From: Lolium rigidum
Lineage: Eukaryota > Streptophyta > Magnoliopsida > Poales > Poaceae
Assembly: GCF_022539505.1 (NCBI RefSeq)
Contig: NC_061510.1
Coordinates: 394,302,249 to 394,366,248 of the forward strand
Direction: 5' to 3'
DNA: 64,000 nt
The notes below the pieces were generated by a model, which was not told the DNA's origin, ran no database searches, and saw nothing but the letters and a program-made list of their open reading frames with translations. Positions 1 through 13,400 of the stretch are shown here, piece by piece (position 1 is the first letter of the stretch; the number at the start of each line of letters is the position of its first letter). A program made the translations under genes and the position numbers.

Positions 1-3000
1 CACACACAGGCAGCTCACACTGCATGTGTGCATGCTCACCAGCACACTCACACAGGGGGAGTCACCAACACATGCCAGGCTAAGCTGTCGAGCAGGGAAG
101 CAAAGGCCAGCCATATATAAGCTTTTCACAGCCAAAACCCTAGCTATTTGCTTCATCCATCGACAAGCAACAGGGTAAGTCACCAAGAACACCAAGAACA
201 GCTAGAACAAGGAGAACAACCAGTGTCGTTCAACCTGTCCAAACTCACCACCGAACCAAACCAAGAATCACAAGCCACAAGGAGGAGCAGGGGCAAGTCA
301 AGCAAATCACCAGAAGCAAAACCTCTACACCAACACACTATTTCTAGGAGCTGGAGTGAGGTATACCAAGCATCATGGACAAACCAGATGGCTTTGTTCA
401 TATATAAGCATATGCATCAAGCACACATGATCAACAGGGTGTGATACCCAAGATTGTGTCATCATCTGGTTATTAAACCCTATGGTGCAAGTAAGAGCAG
501 AAAGGCCACCGGTCAATCATCAAAAGAGAACAACGAGATATGACAATAATTGCATAACCGAAGAAATCCAGCAAGAGATGAGAGCATAAGTCAGCCCGAG
601 CTTACACACACTTAGCACCTACAGCCTAATTGACCATCGGACCTAGACAGAATCACGTCCGTTTGATTTCAACATCAAGAGCCACCGGCAATCCAATAAA
701 TGGATCACCCGTGAAAACAATTGGTAAGCAACAAGCAAGCCAACAAATAGGGGAGCTACCCTAGGGCAGCACATGATTACTGCCAGGGTCACCTCAAACC
801 CTAGATCAACCACACCAACAAGCCAAATACATATATCATCACCCTGATTGGGTTCAAAGAAGGGCTAGGGTTCCCAACCACTGTGGGCATCCATCTAGCC
901 TAATCCAACCAATTATGATGATCATCACTGTATAGTTCACATCAATTATCCACTTCATCAATTAAAGCAACATAGATAATTGAGATTAACAAGTAAATCA
1001 TAAAACAGACACATGCTAATGATCCAGTGGATCACTGCAAGTGTCAGCTGATGCTTGAGCAAGCACTTGCACTGATCTGTGTCACACAGACACTAGGAAA
1101 AGCCTCAGTGAGGTTGGAATAGCAGTCCAGTATCAAGCATCTGATGATCAATTGATCATCAGGGCTTGACAGAGCATGAAAATACATGCTAGAGCCAAGC
1201 CTAGCATCAACCATAGATCATATGAATTAAACAGATCACGAGATCATGAACAATTGCATCACGGACAAGCAAATACATGATTTACAATTGTAACCAGAAG
1301 CACACCAACAAGATGTGGAGTTAATTAGCCAATGCACAAACTAAACAGAGCCTTACAGTGAAGCAAAGCCTAAGAGCACTACAGAGATAGCATTGGTTCT
1401 TGCAAATTTACAAGAATTTACACACAACCATCTAGCCAGGGCAAGATAACTGAATACACTTGATAGTCTAACAAGAGTAGTAACAAGAACAGAGGCACGG
1501 AGAGAGATTCAAGCTAGAAATGCATAGCAGCAGAGCTACACATGGCAACATCACAAGCAGTGGTATGGCCATTGAAGCCATGGCCAGGACCAGCAGTTAC
1601 ACAGCAGCAGCATAGCAGCAGCACCACAACAGCACAGTCACACAGCATAGCAGCATGCGCACAAGCTAGCAAGCCGCAGCAGCGCATCGGCACGGCCAAC
1701 ATCTCCACATGGGGGATGAGGCCAGTGGTCGAGCCAGACGAAAGGGAGAAGAGAACAGGAGAGGAGGATGAACTAGCAGTAGAGAAGGAAGAAGGAAGAG
1801 GATGGCGGCGCACATACCTGGAGCGGAGCACCATAGCGTGCCACGGCGGCACGGGCCACCACGGCAGCGCCAAGCCGCGCCTGGCCTGACGTCGCCGAGC
1901 GCGAGCGCCCCAGCACCGCCACAGCACCAGGAGCATCGGCGGCGAGGAGATCGCCATGGATCCCCACAGCAGGCGAGCAGAGGCGACGAGGGCGAGCGAA
2001 CAAGGACGCCAGCGTCAGATCGACGCGGACCACCGTGTCCGCCGTCGAAAGGCGGATCAGATCCACTTGATCTCGCCGGCGGCGACCGCCGGAGTTGGTC
2101 GGATTAATTCGGCGACGGCGGCGGCGACCACGGATCGCCAGAGCGACGGGAGAGGGATAGGGTTTGGTCGCGCGTGAGAGGAAGAGAGTGGGAATGGAGC
2201 TGGTCGAGCCGGACCGGGCCGGTCGGTTCGATCTAACCGCCGGGCCACCCCGACAGTGGGCCCGTGGGCATTATAGTCATTTCACAAAATGAATTAAAAC
2301 GAAACTTTGAAATTACATAAGAAATGTTTAAAAGCTCTAAAAAAATAATTAAAAATATGAAAATAGATCAGCATAAAATTCTCTATCATAATAAAATACA
2401 AAAGAGAATTTTTGAAGACAATTAAGAATAAGTCTTCATTTGATGATTTAAATAATCATTTAAATCATACATAAAATTTTCAATAATAAAAATAAGTCCA
2501 TTAATGAATTGGGACTTCAAAAACACCTTGACAACATTTCAAGGTTGTATTTACACTAAATATAGTATCTCCAAATTATTCTTAGTAATAACTTCTTACA
2601 TGAAATAATAACGACATCGGAAGGGGGGAAAACAAACCCTAAAACTGGAACCATGCATAATTGCTTCTTTAACCATTGCCCTTATCGGACAATGATGCTA
2701 AACTTTGCAGTGTTCAGGCAAGTTCATCACTTGCTCATGTCATTCGAGTATTTCTATCAAATTACTTGCAAAGTATTATGGTTATCACTATTGCATAAAA
2801 ACCAAAACCACTACTTTCATAACTATGAATATGACTATGTGGTGGGCAATGGAACCATGGATTGTGTTGATATGGTGGAGGTTCCATTGCAAGGGTTAAT
2901 ATCCATCTAGGATTAAACAACAAATGTCGCCAGTGATTCTTGTGCCGTAATAACCGTGTTAGCCATAAGATCCGGAGTGGGACGGAGTAGTCAAAAGTGT

Positions 3001-4200
3001 TTCCACCTCTCGTTCATCAACGGATGCGCTTACCGTAGCAGTTGTGTCTTGCGGAGCAACTTGAGGGTGGGGAGCCCCTTCTAATTCCCCACGGTATAGC
3101 AGTGGCTTACCGTAGCGGTTGCGGCTTGCGGAACAACTTGAGGGTGGGGATCCCCTTCTAATTCCCCACGGTAATGTGGTCTATGATGGGTTGCAGCTAC
3201 CGGCGAAGGAGTTTGGTTAACGAGTCCCAAACCGTTGTCGTGGTCGGGGTCCATCCTTAATTGGTGTAAGAGGACCGACGAGGACCCATGGTCGGGGTAT
3301 GCAACAAAGGGTGGGTGTTCGAGGTAGCGGAGGAACATGATTGGCTAGACCTTATACCGGGCCTCACACCGAAGGAAGTGTGGACGGGAAAGCTGCCCGG
3401 TTGGCACCAAGGTTAAGATCTCTTATGGGTAAAGCAACACACCTCTGCAGAGTGTAAAGAACCGTGACTCGTCACTCCCTGTTCCGGAATAAGGAACGCG
3501 AACGCGGCCGGAAAGGAGCTCCATGAAGTTCTAGTAAACCGGTGAAGGCCGACGGACATAGCTCTTTGAAATAAAAGCAATCTCTTGAAGAAATGTTTAC
3601 CAAAACTTGCATTGGTATTAGACTTTCCGGTCTAATATCGTAGATAGTGCATTAAACACCTCTTATCTATAATGAACTTGTTGAGTACGCTCGTACTCAT
3701 ACCACTCTTAAATCCCATGCTTAGATTGTCTGAATCATCTGGAGGAGGACTACGACAACAATGAAGGAGCCGAGATCATCGGCTATGAAGAACCAGACCT
3801 CTCTGGAGGTATTGAGGGCGTAGACTACCTCATCGTCTACGGAACCGGGGAGGCTTCCGGAGGAGATCAAGCCTAGAGACATCCAGTAGTAGTAGTAACC
3901 GAGCAGCCCGAACTCTTAGTATTTAGCTGCTCGAGGCAATAAATGTATAGTTTAATGAGACTCTTATGTTGTAAGCTAAGTTGGGTTCACCTCGAACCCA
4001 GGAGTATCCCTCTTAGGACCCAAGAGGAGCTCCACGACAATATATGTTTGATGCTTGTAATAATAAGTGAATGAGTTATGGACCCTGCTATGTTTTATTG
4101 TACTACTCTGAGGGATGTAATATTTGCGGAATGGTACTTCGTGAATGTTATATCGACGACTGGCATACTACAACATGCAGTGGTATGCAGGGTCACCACA
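1..4200 (+). repeat. 5' LTR (3' part of it) of the Tekay-like element
   Basis: Base-for-base counterpart of about 11151-15404 with scattered substitutions and small indels. It ends in ...GGTCACCACA, so the terminal CA is at 4199-4200, directly before the primer binding site. It includes a GC-rich stretch at about 1780-2260, an AT-rich stretch at 2270-2620, and a perfect 22-bp palindrome at 1141-1162. Relative to the 3' LTR it lacks about 48 bp near 2697. Short open frames inside it (for example 148-444) recur with frame-breaking indels in the other copy and are not genes. Confidence 0.95.
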
Positions 4201-4203
4201 GCT

Positions 4204-4214
4204 TGGTATCGAGC
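4204..4214 (+). other. Primer binding site, initiator tRNA-Met type
   Basis: TGGTATCGAGC lies two to four bases after the LTR end. It matches the usual plant retrotransposon site TGGTATCAGAGC (complement of the initiator tRNA-Met 3' end) except for one missing A. The missing base would weaken priming and fits a defective copy. Confidence 0.85.
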
Positions 4215-4418
4215 AAAAGCTTTGACCTTAGGTTGGAACCTAGTAAATGGGACCGAACGTTAGGAGTCAAATAGGATTAGTAAAGAATTCTCTAAAAAAA
4301 TATGGTATATATTCACTTGAGAATACAACAATCATATCTTTTAGTGCGATAATTCTTTATTATCTCTATTATGATGCATTATTATTAATCTCATAATCTT
4401 TCTATTTCTACAGCCAAC

Positions 4419-5504
4419 ATGGCAAGTTCACGTCCCGGACGAAACGTGAAGGTGATGGATTCCATACTGAGTGAATACGAAGGAGGACTTGCGGATATTC
4501 TACGAGCCATGTTACTTGAGTTTGGGTGTGATCCCCAGATTCAAGTAAAGAAATACATGTACTATGATGGTACTCGTATTGGCCAAATGTAGGGTAGGGC
4601 TACGACTTCCCGAATCTTTGGGAATGAGCGTAGTAATGCCAGCAGGGGAAGCCCGAACTATGAACACAGCCTACCATATAGCCGTTATGAGAGCCATAAC
4701 CGATATTCGGGAGCATAAGACGAAAGAGCTTATGGGTTCCGAATTCACACACATTCCTCATATGGAGGAGGACGATGATCCCATGCTGAACCATTTCAAA
4801 TATGCCAAAAGCAAACCAGCCGAAGCAACAAAATATATGGACAATAGCCGCAACTTCATATCATTACTCTTTCGGTTGAACCGTCATTTGACGGGAGCAA
4901 TTGATACAATGCTAGAGGAGTTTATCGAACCCAAGGAGGAGACTAAGGGGAAGGAACCTATGGAGAATGAGGTGCACACACCGGTCTACTCAGCTGGTGA
5001 TTATATCAAGTATAGATCCTTTTGAGCGTGAAGCTACACCTGTTACACCTGGGAACTATCTGGGAAGTTCCTATGGGGGATATGAGGGTGGAGAGGAATC
5101 CGGGAACAATCAGCGTTCCGTGACTCCGATAGAAAACTCCACGGGTTGGCGTTGGGGGTCTGATACGGGAACTCATAGTACCACATCGTATTATGATGGG
5201 GAGATGAATGAAGATGCCACGACCCAGCACCAGAGTTATCCGTGGAATGAGGAGGAAGTTGGAGGGTATCCGACACGAGGTTGAGTCGGATACGAATGTA
5301 GGAAATACCTATGGTGTAGGTACAGGGGAGTACACCCGATGGGTGGACTACGATGCACCGAATGATCGGTTTGTGAACACCGATTTCTCCCTAGGATCAT
5401 CATCGGATTCCGACTACCAGCCAACGGGGAGACCTTATGTTCCGAGTTTTGTCGGGAGAACGACACGTTCGACCGGATGGAAGCCTGGAATGTATCGGGA
5501 GTGA
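4419..5504 (+). pseudogene. Extra ORF between PBS and gag (unknown function), frameshifted
   Basis: An ATG at 4419 opens a frame that stops at 4590-4592. Coding-like sequence continues at once in another frame to 5025, then in a third from about 5015 to 5284, and in a further frame to 5504. Joined by eye, the pieces describe one hydrophilic protein of roughly 350 residues. The middle part holds an acidic stretch (MEEDDDPMLN) and a helix-rich segment (SLLFRLNRHLTGAIDTMLEE). The last part is rich in Gly, Ser, Tyr and Asp and ends ..TRSTGWKPGMYRE. It has no zinc knuckle, protease or polymerase motif, and I do not recognise the family. Position (sense strand, between PBS and gag, about 300 bp before gag) suggests an accessory retrotransposon protein. 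At least three frame breaks make this copy dead. Confidence 0.6.
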
Positions 5505-5807
5505 AGATCGTCTAGAGACTACCAAGGGAAGCAAAGCTACAATACACAAGTACCACGTGTATTGTAGAGTGTAATATTTTGTAGAAATTTGTATATATAC
5601 TTTAATAAGTGAGTTTGCATACTCACATCGACTTGAGTATTGTAATAAGACCACTTAAGTATGTAAATATATGGTATATGTTTTGTATGATTTGGATTTG
5701 CTTCTTGATTTCCATTGCGTGACTAGTTCTATGCACAATGTTGAGCTCAGAAAACTTGCGCATGGAGTAATTATGAGTATCATCTTGTGTTGCAAAACTA
5801 GGGGGTT

Positions 5808-6671
5808 ATGTCGGGAGCGTTAGGAGAGGAGACCGAAGCGCAGCGCATGGAGCGCGAAGCAAAACAAAGGAAGAGGCCGACGAAGCAGCCGGAGAATCGA
5901 TTTCCACCACCACCACCACCCATGACGCAACAGAATTTCGTCCAGGTACATGCGAGATGGTGGAAGAAAGACAACGTATTACGTTGGAGCAGCGAGAATA
6001 AATTCTTTCGGGAATTGCCTGCAGCAGAACAGAGTTGAGAGACCTGAGAATCAGGGAGTCACCTTAGCAGACTTCCAGAATACCAAGCCTATATCTTTTG
6101 CATACGCGCCCGAGCCAATGGACGCGGAAGATTGGCTTATGGATACTGAGCGAAAGCTCAATACCGTTGGATGTAATGACCAGGAGAAGGTCCGTTATGC
6201 TACACATATGTTGTGTGGACCCGCCGCATCATGGTGGGATAACATTGTAGCCGTTTACCCGGCGGGAAAGGTATTCACATGGGAGGAGTTCGCAAGGAAG
6301 TTCAGGGAATCCAATGTCCCTGAAAGTATTGTGGAGCTAAAGCGTCGAGAATTTGAAAATCTCGAGCAGAAGGACAAGGCAATCCTGGCTTATGTCAGGG
6401 AGTTCTCAAAGCTGTCCCGATACGCTGTTGAAGAAGTCAACACCGAGGACAAGAAAAAGAAGAGGTTTCTGAAGGGGTTAAGTCCCCAGTTCAAGGTACA
6501 GCTCCGTATGATGAGAGCAACGGAGTTTCAAGAGTTGGTGGATGCCGCCATCACTCTGGAAGATGATTTTAAACAACTGCAGGAGGAGAAAAGGAAAAAG
6601 GCCAAGTTTGAGCCTAAGAGGTTTGTTAGTAACAAGCCCAATACCAGCTTGAGTTTCAAGCCAAGATACAA

Positions 6672-6724
<53 letters not shown>

Positions 6725-6920
6725 GCAACTACTACGGTAGTAGGAGGAACCAAGCGTTTCAGACTGCAAACCAGATTGTCTGTCGCATTTGTGGATTCCG
6801 AGGTCATACCTCGAAGGATTGTAAGAAGCCAAAGATTATATGCTTTGGTTGTCGCCAGAGGGGCACATGCTGAAGGACTGCCCCAAGAGAAACACTGGAG
6901 GAGGTCAATCTGGAGGAGGA
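5808..6920 (+). pseudogene. gag: gag (capsid and zinc-knuckle nucleocapsid), frameshifted
   Basis: The main open part is 5950-6873. It contains the retrotransposon Gag core (AEDWLMDTERKLNTV, then ATHMLCGPAASWWDN, then FARKFRESNVPESIVELKRREFENL), a basic linker, an Asn-rich tract coded by an AAC repeat at 6670-6725, and the first knuckle CRICGFRGHTSKDC. An N-terminal piece in another frame starts at 5808 (MSGALGEETEAQR..) and is joined by a frame break near 5950-6030. The second zinc knuckle begins in this frame (CFGC at about 6841) but its His and last Cys lie in the next frame. One base is missing from the run of G near 6860, giving a stop at 6871-6873. The product would coat the element RNA in cytoplasmic particles; here it is interrupted. 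Confidence 0.85.
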
Positions 6921-7330
6921 GGAAGTCGAGGAGGAAACACCGGAGGGAACTGGAAGAATAAGAAGCCCTTCGGCAAGCTGAACAGCACCAGTCTGGAGGA
7001 GGTGGTCAACTCCGATCAGGCGGTGATAGGTACGCTCCAGATACTCACTCATCCTGGCAAAGTACTTTTTGATACCGGTGCAACTACATCATTCATTTCT
7101 CAACAATTCATCATCAAACATGGGATTAGTTGCACTAAGTTAGATACACCCATAACCATACTTTCACGGGGGAACGATAGTAGTAACCCATACCAAACAA
7201 AAACAAGTCATCATGATCAATAAGTGCGCGTTTGACGCGGACCTGTTCATCTTACCGATGAAGGACATTGATGTCATTCTTGGTATGAACTCGGTTGGAA
7301 GCTAATGGAGCATTGATCGATCGTGTGAAC
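6880..7330 (+). pseudogene. Retroviral-type aspartic protease region, frameshifted
   Basis: After a Gly-rich linker the frame shows the protease active-site motif FDTGATTSFIS (catalytic Asp-Thr-Gly at about 7069-7077). The frame is lost near 7165, where it drifts to a stop at 7221-7223. The continuation, including the family ending [14 protein letters not shown], lies in another frame up to about 7295. There a further one-base shift leads into the polymerase frame. The protease normally cuts the polyprotein; two breaks make this one non-functional. Confidence 0.85.
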
Positions 7331-8935
7331 AAGACGGTATCGTTGAAAAGCCCCGATGGAAGTAGAATGATTTACCAAGGAGACAAACATACCCAGATCG
7401 AAGTTGAACTACAGCTGAACAGCATGAAGGAGGTGAAGTTAGAGGTTATACCTGTAGTGAATGAATTCCAGGATGTGTTTCCTGCGGAATTACCTGGTAT
7501 GCCACCAGATAGGGAGATAGAATTCACTATCGACCTAATTCCAGGAACAGCTCCAATTGCTAAGGCACCATACAAGATGGGGCCCAAGGAGTTGAAAGAA
7601 CTTAAGGAGCAATTAGATGACTTGGAACAGAAAGGATTCATACAAGAAAGTGTTTCACCATGGGGATCACCTGTGATCTTCGTAGATAAAAGGGATGGAG
7701 GAAGAAGGATGTGCGGAGACTACAGGAATCTGAACAACGTCACAATCAAGAACAAGTATCCACTACCAAGAATACAAGACCTATTTGATCAAGTTAGAGG
7801 AGCGGGAGTCTTTTCCAAGAATGATCTAAGATCCGGTTATCACCAGATAAAGATCAAGAAGGAAGACGTTCCGAAAACTGCCTTTGTTTCAAGATATGGA
7901 CATCATGAATATCTTGTAGTGCCTTTTGGATTAACCAATGCCCCAGCAATTTTCATGAATCTCATGAATAAGATTTTCATGCCATGTCTAGACAAGTTCG
8001 TCATCGTATTTATCGATGATATCTTGATCTATTCCAAAGATAAAGCTGAACATGCTGAACATCTAAGGATAGTGTTGCAAACACTAAGAGAACATCAACT
8101 CTATGCCAAATTCAGCAAGTGTGAATTTTGGCTAGATCAAGTAGAATTTCTTGGTCATGTCATTAGTAAAGATGGAATCGTTGTTAACCCGAGCAAGGTA
8201 GCAGCAGTTCTAGAATGGGAAGCACCCAAGACTGTCAAAGAGATCCGAGGATTCCTAGGAATGGCAGGTTATTACCGGAGGTTCATTGAAGGATTTTCCA
8301 AAATAGCAGGACCAATGACAAAGTTGTTAAGGAAGAACACACCATTTGTGTGGTCAGATGAGTGCGAGAAGAGTTTTCAGACTCTAAAAGAGAAACTCAC
8401 CACAGCACCGGTGTTAGCAGTTCCTGAAGTTGGCAAGGATTACATCGTGTACTGTGACGCATCCAAACATGGATTGGGTTGTGTACTCATGCAAGATCGG
8501 AAGGTAATATCATATGGATCGAGGCAACTCAGACCTCATGAAGTGAATTATCCAACACATGATTTAGAGCTAGCAGCAGTTGTATTTGCACTCAAAACAT
8601 GGAGACATTTTCTCTATGGAGCTAAGTGTGAGCTCTATACGGATCATAAAAGCCTCAAATATTTCTTCACTCAAAAGGAACTCAACATGAGGCAGAAAAG
8701 ATGGCTAGAATTAATCAAGGATTATGATTTGACCATCAATTACACTCCAGGGAAGGCCAATGTTGTAGCAGATGCCTTGAGTAGGAAGAGCACCGGCGGA
8801 GTGGAACAAGAAATATCACCGGAGTTGAGGAAGGAAATAAGTCAAACCCAAATACAACTCTGGGAGAAGGAAGCTCATGAGGGACTATCGGCTTTGCAAA
8901 TAGCCGATGAGTTGAATGTTAACTCCGAAGAATGA
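7295..8935 (+). CDS. pol: Reverse transcriptase and RNase H region of the gypsy pol (longest intact block)
   Basis: A continuous 546-residue frame. The reverse transcriptase shows the gypsy blocks in order: [19 protein letters not shown], then DLRSGYHQI with the first catalytic Asp, then the FIDD active site at residues 239-242 (nucleotides about 8009-8020), then LGHVIS. RNase H follows with its four acidic residues in YCDAS, DLELAAV, YTDHKSL and VADALSR. There is no true start: the leading Met is internal to the polyprotein, and upstream parts are in other frames. The frame stops at 8933-8935 before the integrase zinc-binding domain, another break. The enzyme copies element RNA into DNA. The block looks catalytically complete but lacks a working polyprotein around it. 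Confidence 0.92.
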   Translation: MEANGALIDRVNKTVSLKSPDGSRMIYQGDKHTQIEVELQLNSMKEVKLEVIPVVNEFQDVFPAELPGMPPDREIEFTIDLIPGTAPIAKAPYKMGPKELKELKEQLDDLEQKGFIQESVSPWGSPVIFVDKRDGGRRMCGDYRNLNNVTIKNKYPLPRIQDLFDQVRGAGVFSKNDLRSGYHQIKIKKEDVPKTAFVSRYGHHEYLVVPFGLTNAPAIFMNLMNKIFMPCLDKFVIVFIDDILIYSKDKAEHAEHLRIVLQTLREHQLYAKFSKCEFWLDQVEFLGHVISKDGIVVNPSKVAAVLEWEAPKTVKEIRGFLGMAGYYRRFIEGFSKIAGPMTKLLRKNTPFVWSDECEKSFQTLKEKLTTAPVLAVPEVGKDYIVYCDASKHGLGCVLMQDRKVISYGSRQLRPHEVNYPTHDLELAAVVFALKTWRHFLYGAKCELYTDHKSLKYFFTQKELNMRQKRWLELIKDYDLTINYTPGKANVVADALSRKSTGGVEQEISPELRKEISQTQIQLWEKEAHEGLSALQIADELNVNSEE

Positions 8936-8952
8936 GATAATGATGGGTCAGC

Positions 8953-10432
8953 TTGGATGATCCATTCATCGTGGAGGAGATGAGAAGGATAGATGAAGGA
9001 AGACCATCAGAATTTCACCGTGGAGAATCGGGATCATTATGGTTCCGTAAGAGAATTTGTGTTCCGGATATTGCTGAAATCAAGGAAGTAATACTCCGGA
9101 AGCCCATCAAACACCATACTCCATCCATCCGGGAAGTACAAAGATGTACATGGATCTAAAGGAGCTATTCGGTGGAACAACATGAAGAGAGAAATAGCAC
9201 AATATGTGGCGGAATGTCATACCCGCCAAAGGGTGAAGGCTGAACACCAAAGTCCCAGCAGGAAAGTTACAACCTTTACCCATTCCGAATGGAAATGGGA
9301 GGAGATAGGAATGGATTTCATCACCGGACTACCCATGACCAATAAAAAGAAGGACATGATATGGGTAATTGTGGACCGGTTGACGAAAAGTGCACACTTC
9401 TTAGCGGTAAACCAGCAAGATAAAGGAGAGAAACTCATCGATCTTTACATCAAAGAGATCGTGAGTAAACATGGAGTGCCCAAGAAGATCGTGTCGGATC
9501 GAGGATCCGTATTCACGTCAGCATTTTGGAAGCAATTACATGAAGCTTTAGGATCCAAGTTGGATTATAGTACCGCCTATCATCCTCAGACAGGTGGACA
9601 AACGGAGAGAACTAACCAGATTTTAGAAGATATGCTTAGGGCTTGTGCTCTAGACTTCGGAGGATCATGGGAAGAGCACTTACCACTAGCAGAGTTTTCA
9701 TACAATAACAGCTATCAAAGCAGCATTAAGATGGCATCGTTTGAAGCTCTGTATGGAAGAAAGTGTAGATCACCGATATGTTGGTATGAAGCTGGAGCAA
9801 GCAAAGAGTTCAACCCTGATTATGTCAAGGAAAAGCAACAAATCATTGACATCATCAGAGATAGGCTTAAAATAGCCCAGAGCCGACAGAAGAGTTACGC
9901 CGATCAAAAGAGAAGAACATGGGAGCCAAGAGTTGGAGACATGGTATATCTTAAGGTGAGCCCGATGAAAGGACTCCAGAGGTTTGGAGTAAAAGGAAAA
10001 CTCAGCCCTAGATACATCGGACCTTTCAAGATACTGAGTCAGAACCGAGGATTAGCCTTTGAATTGGATCTACCGGGAAGGCTAGCACAAGTTCACAATG
10101 TATTCCATGTGTCTCAACTCGAGAAATGCTTAAAGACCCCGGATGAGCCAATATCACATGCTGAGCTCGAGTTACAACCAGATTTGACTTACATCGAGAA
10201 ACCAGCCAAGATTCTCGAAGAAAGCTGGAAACAACTCGGAAATAAAGCTATTAAATACCGCAAGATACAATGGAAGCATCATCCCGAGAGGGAAGCCACC
10301 TGGGAAAAGGAAGAAGACTCGAGGAAAACATACCCCGAACCTGTTCGGTATTACAACCACAACTTCGGGACGAAGTTTTCTTTAAGGGGGAAAGGCTGTA
10401 ATGTCCCAGGTTTAGAGACGATCGAGGGGTAG
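8953..10432 (+). pseudogene. Integrase with chromodomain-like C-terminus, N-terminal zinc finger broken
   Basis: Two pieces. 8953-9159 holds the region before the zinc finger (SLWFRKRICVPDI), but its His-containing end is scrambled by frame changes and stops at 9159. 9182-10432 is open. The zinc-finger Cys pair reads CHTRQ, so the second Cys is Arg. The catalytic core has Asp in GMDFITGLP, Asp in VSDRGSVFTSAF and Glu in QTERTNQ. The C-terminal part carries the GPF-type block RYIGPFKI and an aromatic, charged tail (IQWKHHPEREATWEKEED) like the degenerate chromodomains of Tekay elements. The core could fold, but the missing Cys and the stop before it argue that integration is lost. Confidence 0.88.
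10384..10395 (+). other. Polypurine tract
   Basis: AAGGGGGAAAGG, one base before the TG that opens the 3' LTR. This is the usual plus-strand primer position and fixes the LTR start at 10397. Confidence 0.85.
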
Positions 10433-13400
10433 ATTTTAGAAAGGGATGTGCATTGCATTGTAATTTACGGGGAAATTTCGCGCTTTTAAACAAAAACTCG
10501 CATCGAAGGGGGACAAGTTTCTCTCTCGACACCTTACGGAGTTAGGGTTTCGAGAGTGCGACAAACTTGCTCTTATCTAACTAAACTAGGGTTTTGAGAA
10601 GAGAGGGGAGAGTTTGCATCACAACTTAAGTTGTATGATTGAATTCAAACCTAAGTTGAATTTGAATTTCAAATTCAAACATCAAATAAATATCTCATAA
10701 ATTCAATTGTGAGGAAATTCATTAAGTAAATTATAAATAATAAACAATATGAACAATTAAAATAAAGTAAAGCTCATTAGAGAAAACTTTGAGCTTTATT
10801 GATAATCACACATTATACATTGTCAATTACAATATTCAGAATTGAAATAAAGGAATTATTACAACACATTACACAAATTGGGATAAATAGAAAAAGAAGA
10901 TAAAAGAAAAGTACAAGTATGAATCTATCCTAAATACTACAATGTGAATATCATCTAATCTTGAGCTTGAAGATCATCTTGTCCATTTGATCATCATTTT
11001 GAACCCGCACATAAACACAACAAACACAAGTTATGCCAAGTGGCATAGCCACTTGCAAGTTAGAAATAAAATGAAAGTTGAGAGGATATGACCAAAGCTG
11101 CCGAGCTGATCCTCTCACGACCAAGTGCAAAGTATCGAGAACACACACACACACACACACAGGCAGCTCACACCGCATGTGTGCATGCTCACCAGAGACA
11201 CTCACACAGGGGGAGTCACCAACACATGCCAGTGCTAAGCCGTCGAGCAGGGAAGCAAAGGCCAGCCATATATAAGCTTTTCACAGCCAAAACCCTAGCT
11301 ATTTGCTTCATCCATCGACAAGCAACAGGGTAAGTCACCAAGAACACCAAGAACAGCTAGAACAAGGAGAACAGCCAGTGCTGTTCAACCTGTCCAAACT
11401 CACCACTGAACCAAACCAAGAATCACAAGCCACAAGGAGGAGCAGGGCAAGTCAAGCAAATCACCAGAAGCAAAACCTCTACACCAACACACTATTTCTA
11501 GGAGCTGGAGTGAGGTATACCAAGCATCATGGACAAACCAGATGGTTTTGTTCATATATAAGCATATGCATCAAGCACACATGATCAACAGGGTGTGATA
11601 CCCAAGATTGTGTCATCATCTGGTTATTAAACCCTATGGTGCAAGTAAGAGCAGAAAGGCCACTGGTCAATCATCAAAAGGGAACAACAGATATGACAAT
11701 AATTGCATAACTGAAGAAATCCAGCAAGAGATGAGTGCATAAGTCAGCCCAGTTACACACACTTAGCACCTACAGCTAATTGACCATCAGACCTAGACAG
11801 AATACTATCTGTTTGATTTCAACATCAAGAGCCACTGGCAATCCAATAAATGGATCACCCAGAAAACAATTGGTAAGCAACAGCAAGCCAACAAATAGGG
11901 GAGCTACCCTAGGGCAGCACATGATTACTGCCAGGGTCACCTCAAACCCTAGATCAACCACACCAACAAGCCAAATACATATATCATCACCCTGATTGGG
12001 TTCAAAGAAGGGCTAGGGTTCCCAACCACTGTGGGCATCCATCTAGCCTAATCCAACCAATTATGATGATCATCACTGTATAGTTCACATCAATTATCCA
12101 CTTCATCAATTAAAGCAACATAGATAATTGAGATTAACAAGTAAATCATAAAACAGACACATGCTAATGATCCAGTGGATCACTGCAAGTATCAGCTGAT
12201 GCTTGAGCAAGCACTTGCACTGATCTGTGTCACACAGACACTAGGAAAAGCCTCAGTAAGGTTGGAATAGCAGTCCAGTATCAAGCATCTGATGATCAAT
12301 TGATCATCAGGGCTTGACAGAGCATGAAAATACATGCTAGAGCCAAGCCTAGCATCAACCATAGATCATATGAATTAAACAGTCACAGATCATGAACAAT
12401 TGCATCACAGACAAGCAAATACATGATTTACAATTGTAACCGAAGCACACCAACAAGATGTGGAGTTAATTAGCCAATGCACAAACTAAACAGAGCCTTA
12501 CAGTGAAGCAAATCCTAAGAGCACTACAGAGATAGCATTGGTTCTTGCAAATTTACAAGAATTTACACACAACCATCTAGCCAGGGCAAGATAACTGAAT
12601 ACACTTGATAGCCTAACAAGAGTAGTAACAAGAACAGAGGCACAGAGAGAGATTCAAGCTAGAAATGCATAGCAGCAGAGCTACACATGGCAACATCACA
12701 AGCAGTGGTATGGCCATTGAAGCCATGGCCGGGACTAGCAGGTTACACGAGCAGAAGATAGCAAGCAAGCACCACAACAAGACCAGTCACACAGCATAGC
12801 AGCATGCGCACAAGCTAGCAAGCCGCAGCAGCGTATCGGCACGGCCAACATCTCCACATGGGGGATGAGGCCAGTGGTCGAGCCAGACGAAAAGAAGAAG
12901 AGAACAGGAGAGGAGGATGAACTAGCAGTAGAGAAGGAAGAAGGAAGAGGATGGCGGCGCACATACCTGGAGTGGAGCACCATAGCGTGCCACGGCGGCA
13001 CGGCGGCACGGGCCACCACGGCAGCGCCAAGCCGCGCCTGGCCTGACGTCGCCGAGCGCGAGCGCCCAAGACCGCCACGGCACCGGGAGCATCGGCGGCG
13101 AGGAGATCGCCATGGATCCCAACGGCGAGTCGAGCGAGAGGCGACGAGGGCGAGCGAACAAGGACGCCAGCGTCAGATCGACGCGTACCACCGTGTCCGC
13201 CGTCGAAAGGCGGATCAGATCCACTTGATCTCGCCGGCGGCGACCGCCGGAGTTGGTCGGATTAATTCGGCGACGGCGGCGACCACGGATCGCCAGAGCG
13301 ACGGGAGAGGGATAGGGTTTAGTCGCGCGTGAGAGGAAGAGAGGGGAATGGAGCTGGTCGAGCCGGACCGGGCCGGTCGGTTCGATCTAACCGCTGGGCC

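Noticed and set aside
148..444. Open frame in the 5' LTR (and its twin at 11303-11584)
   Set aside because: The two LTR copies differ by frame-changing indels in this stretch and the protein has no family features. It is LTR sequence, not a gene.
6528..6807. Leu/Val-rich membrane-like protein on the minus strand of gag
   Set aside because: Antisense reading of the AAC repeat that codes for Asn in gag.
12865..13332. 155-codon Arg-rich frame in the 3' LTR
   Set aside because: GC-rich LTR segment with open frames on both strands; the 5' LTR copy (1720-2177) breaks it. Composition effect.
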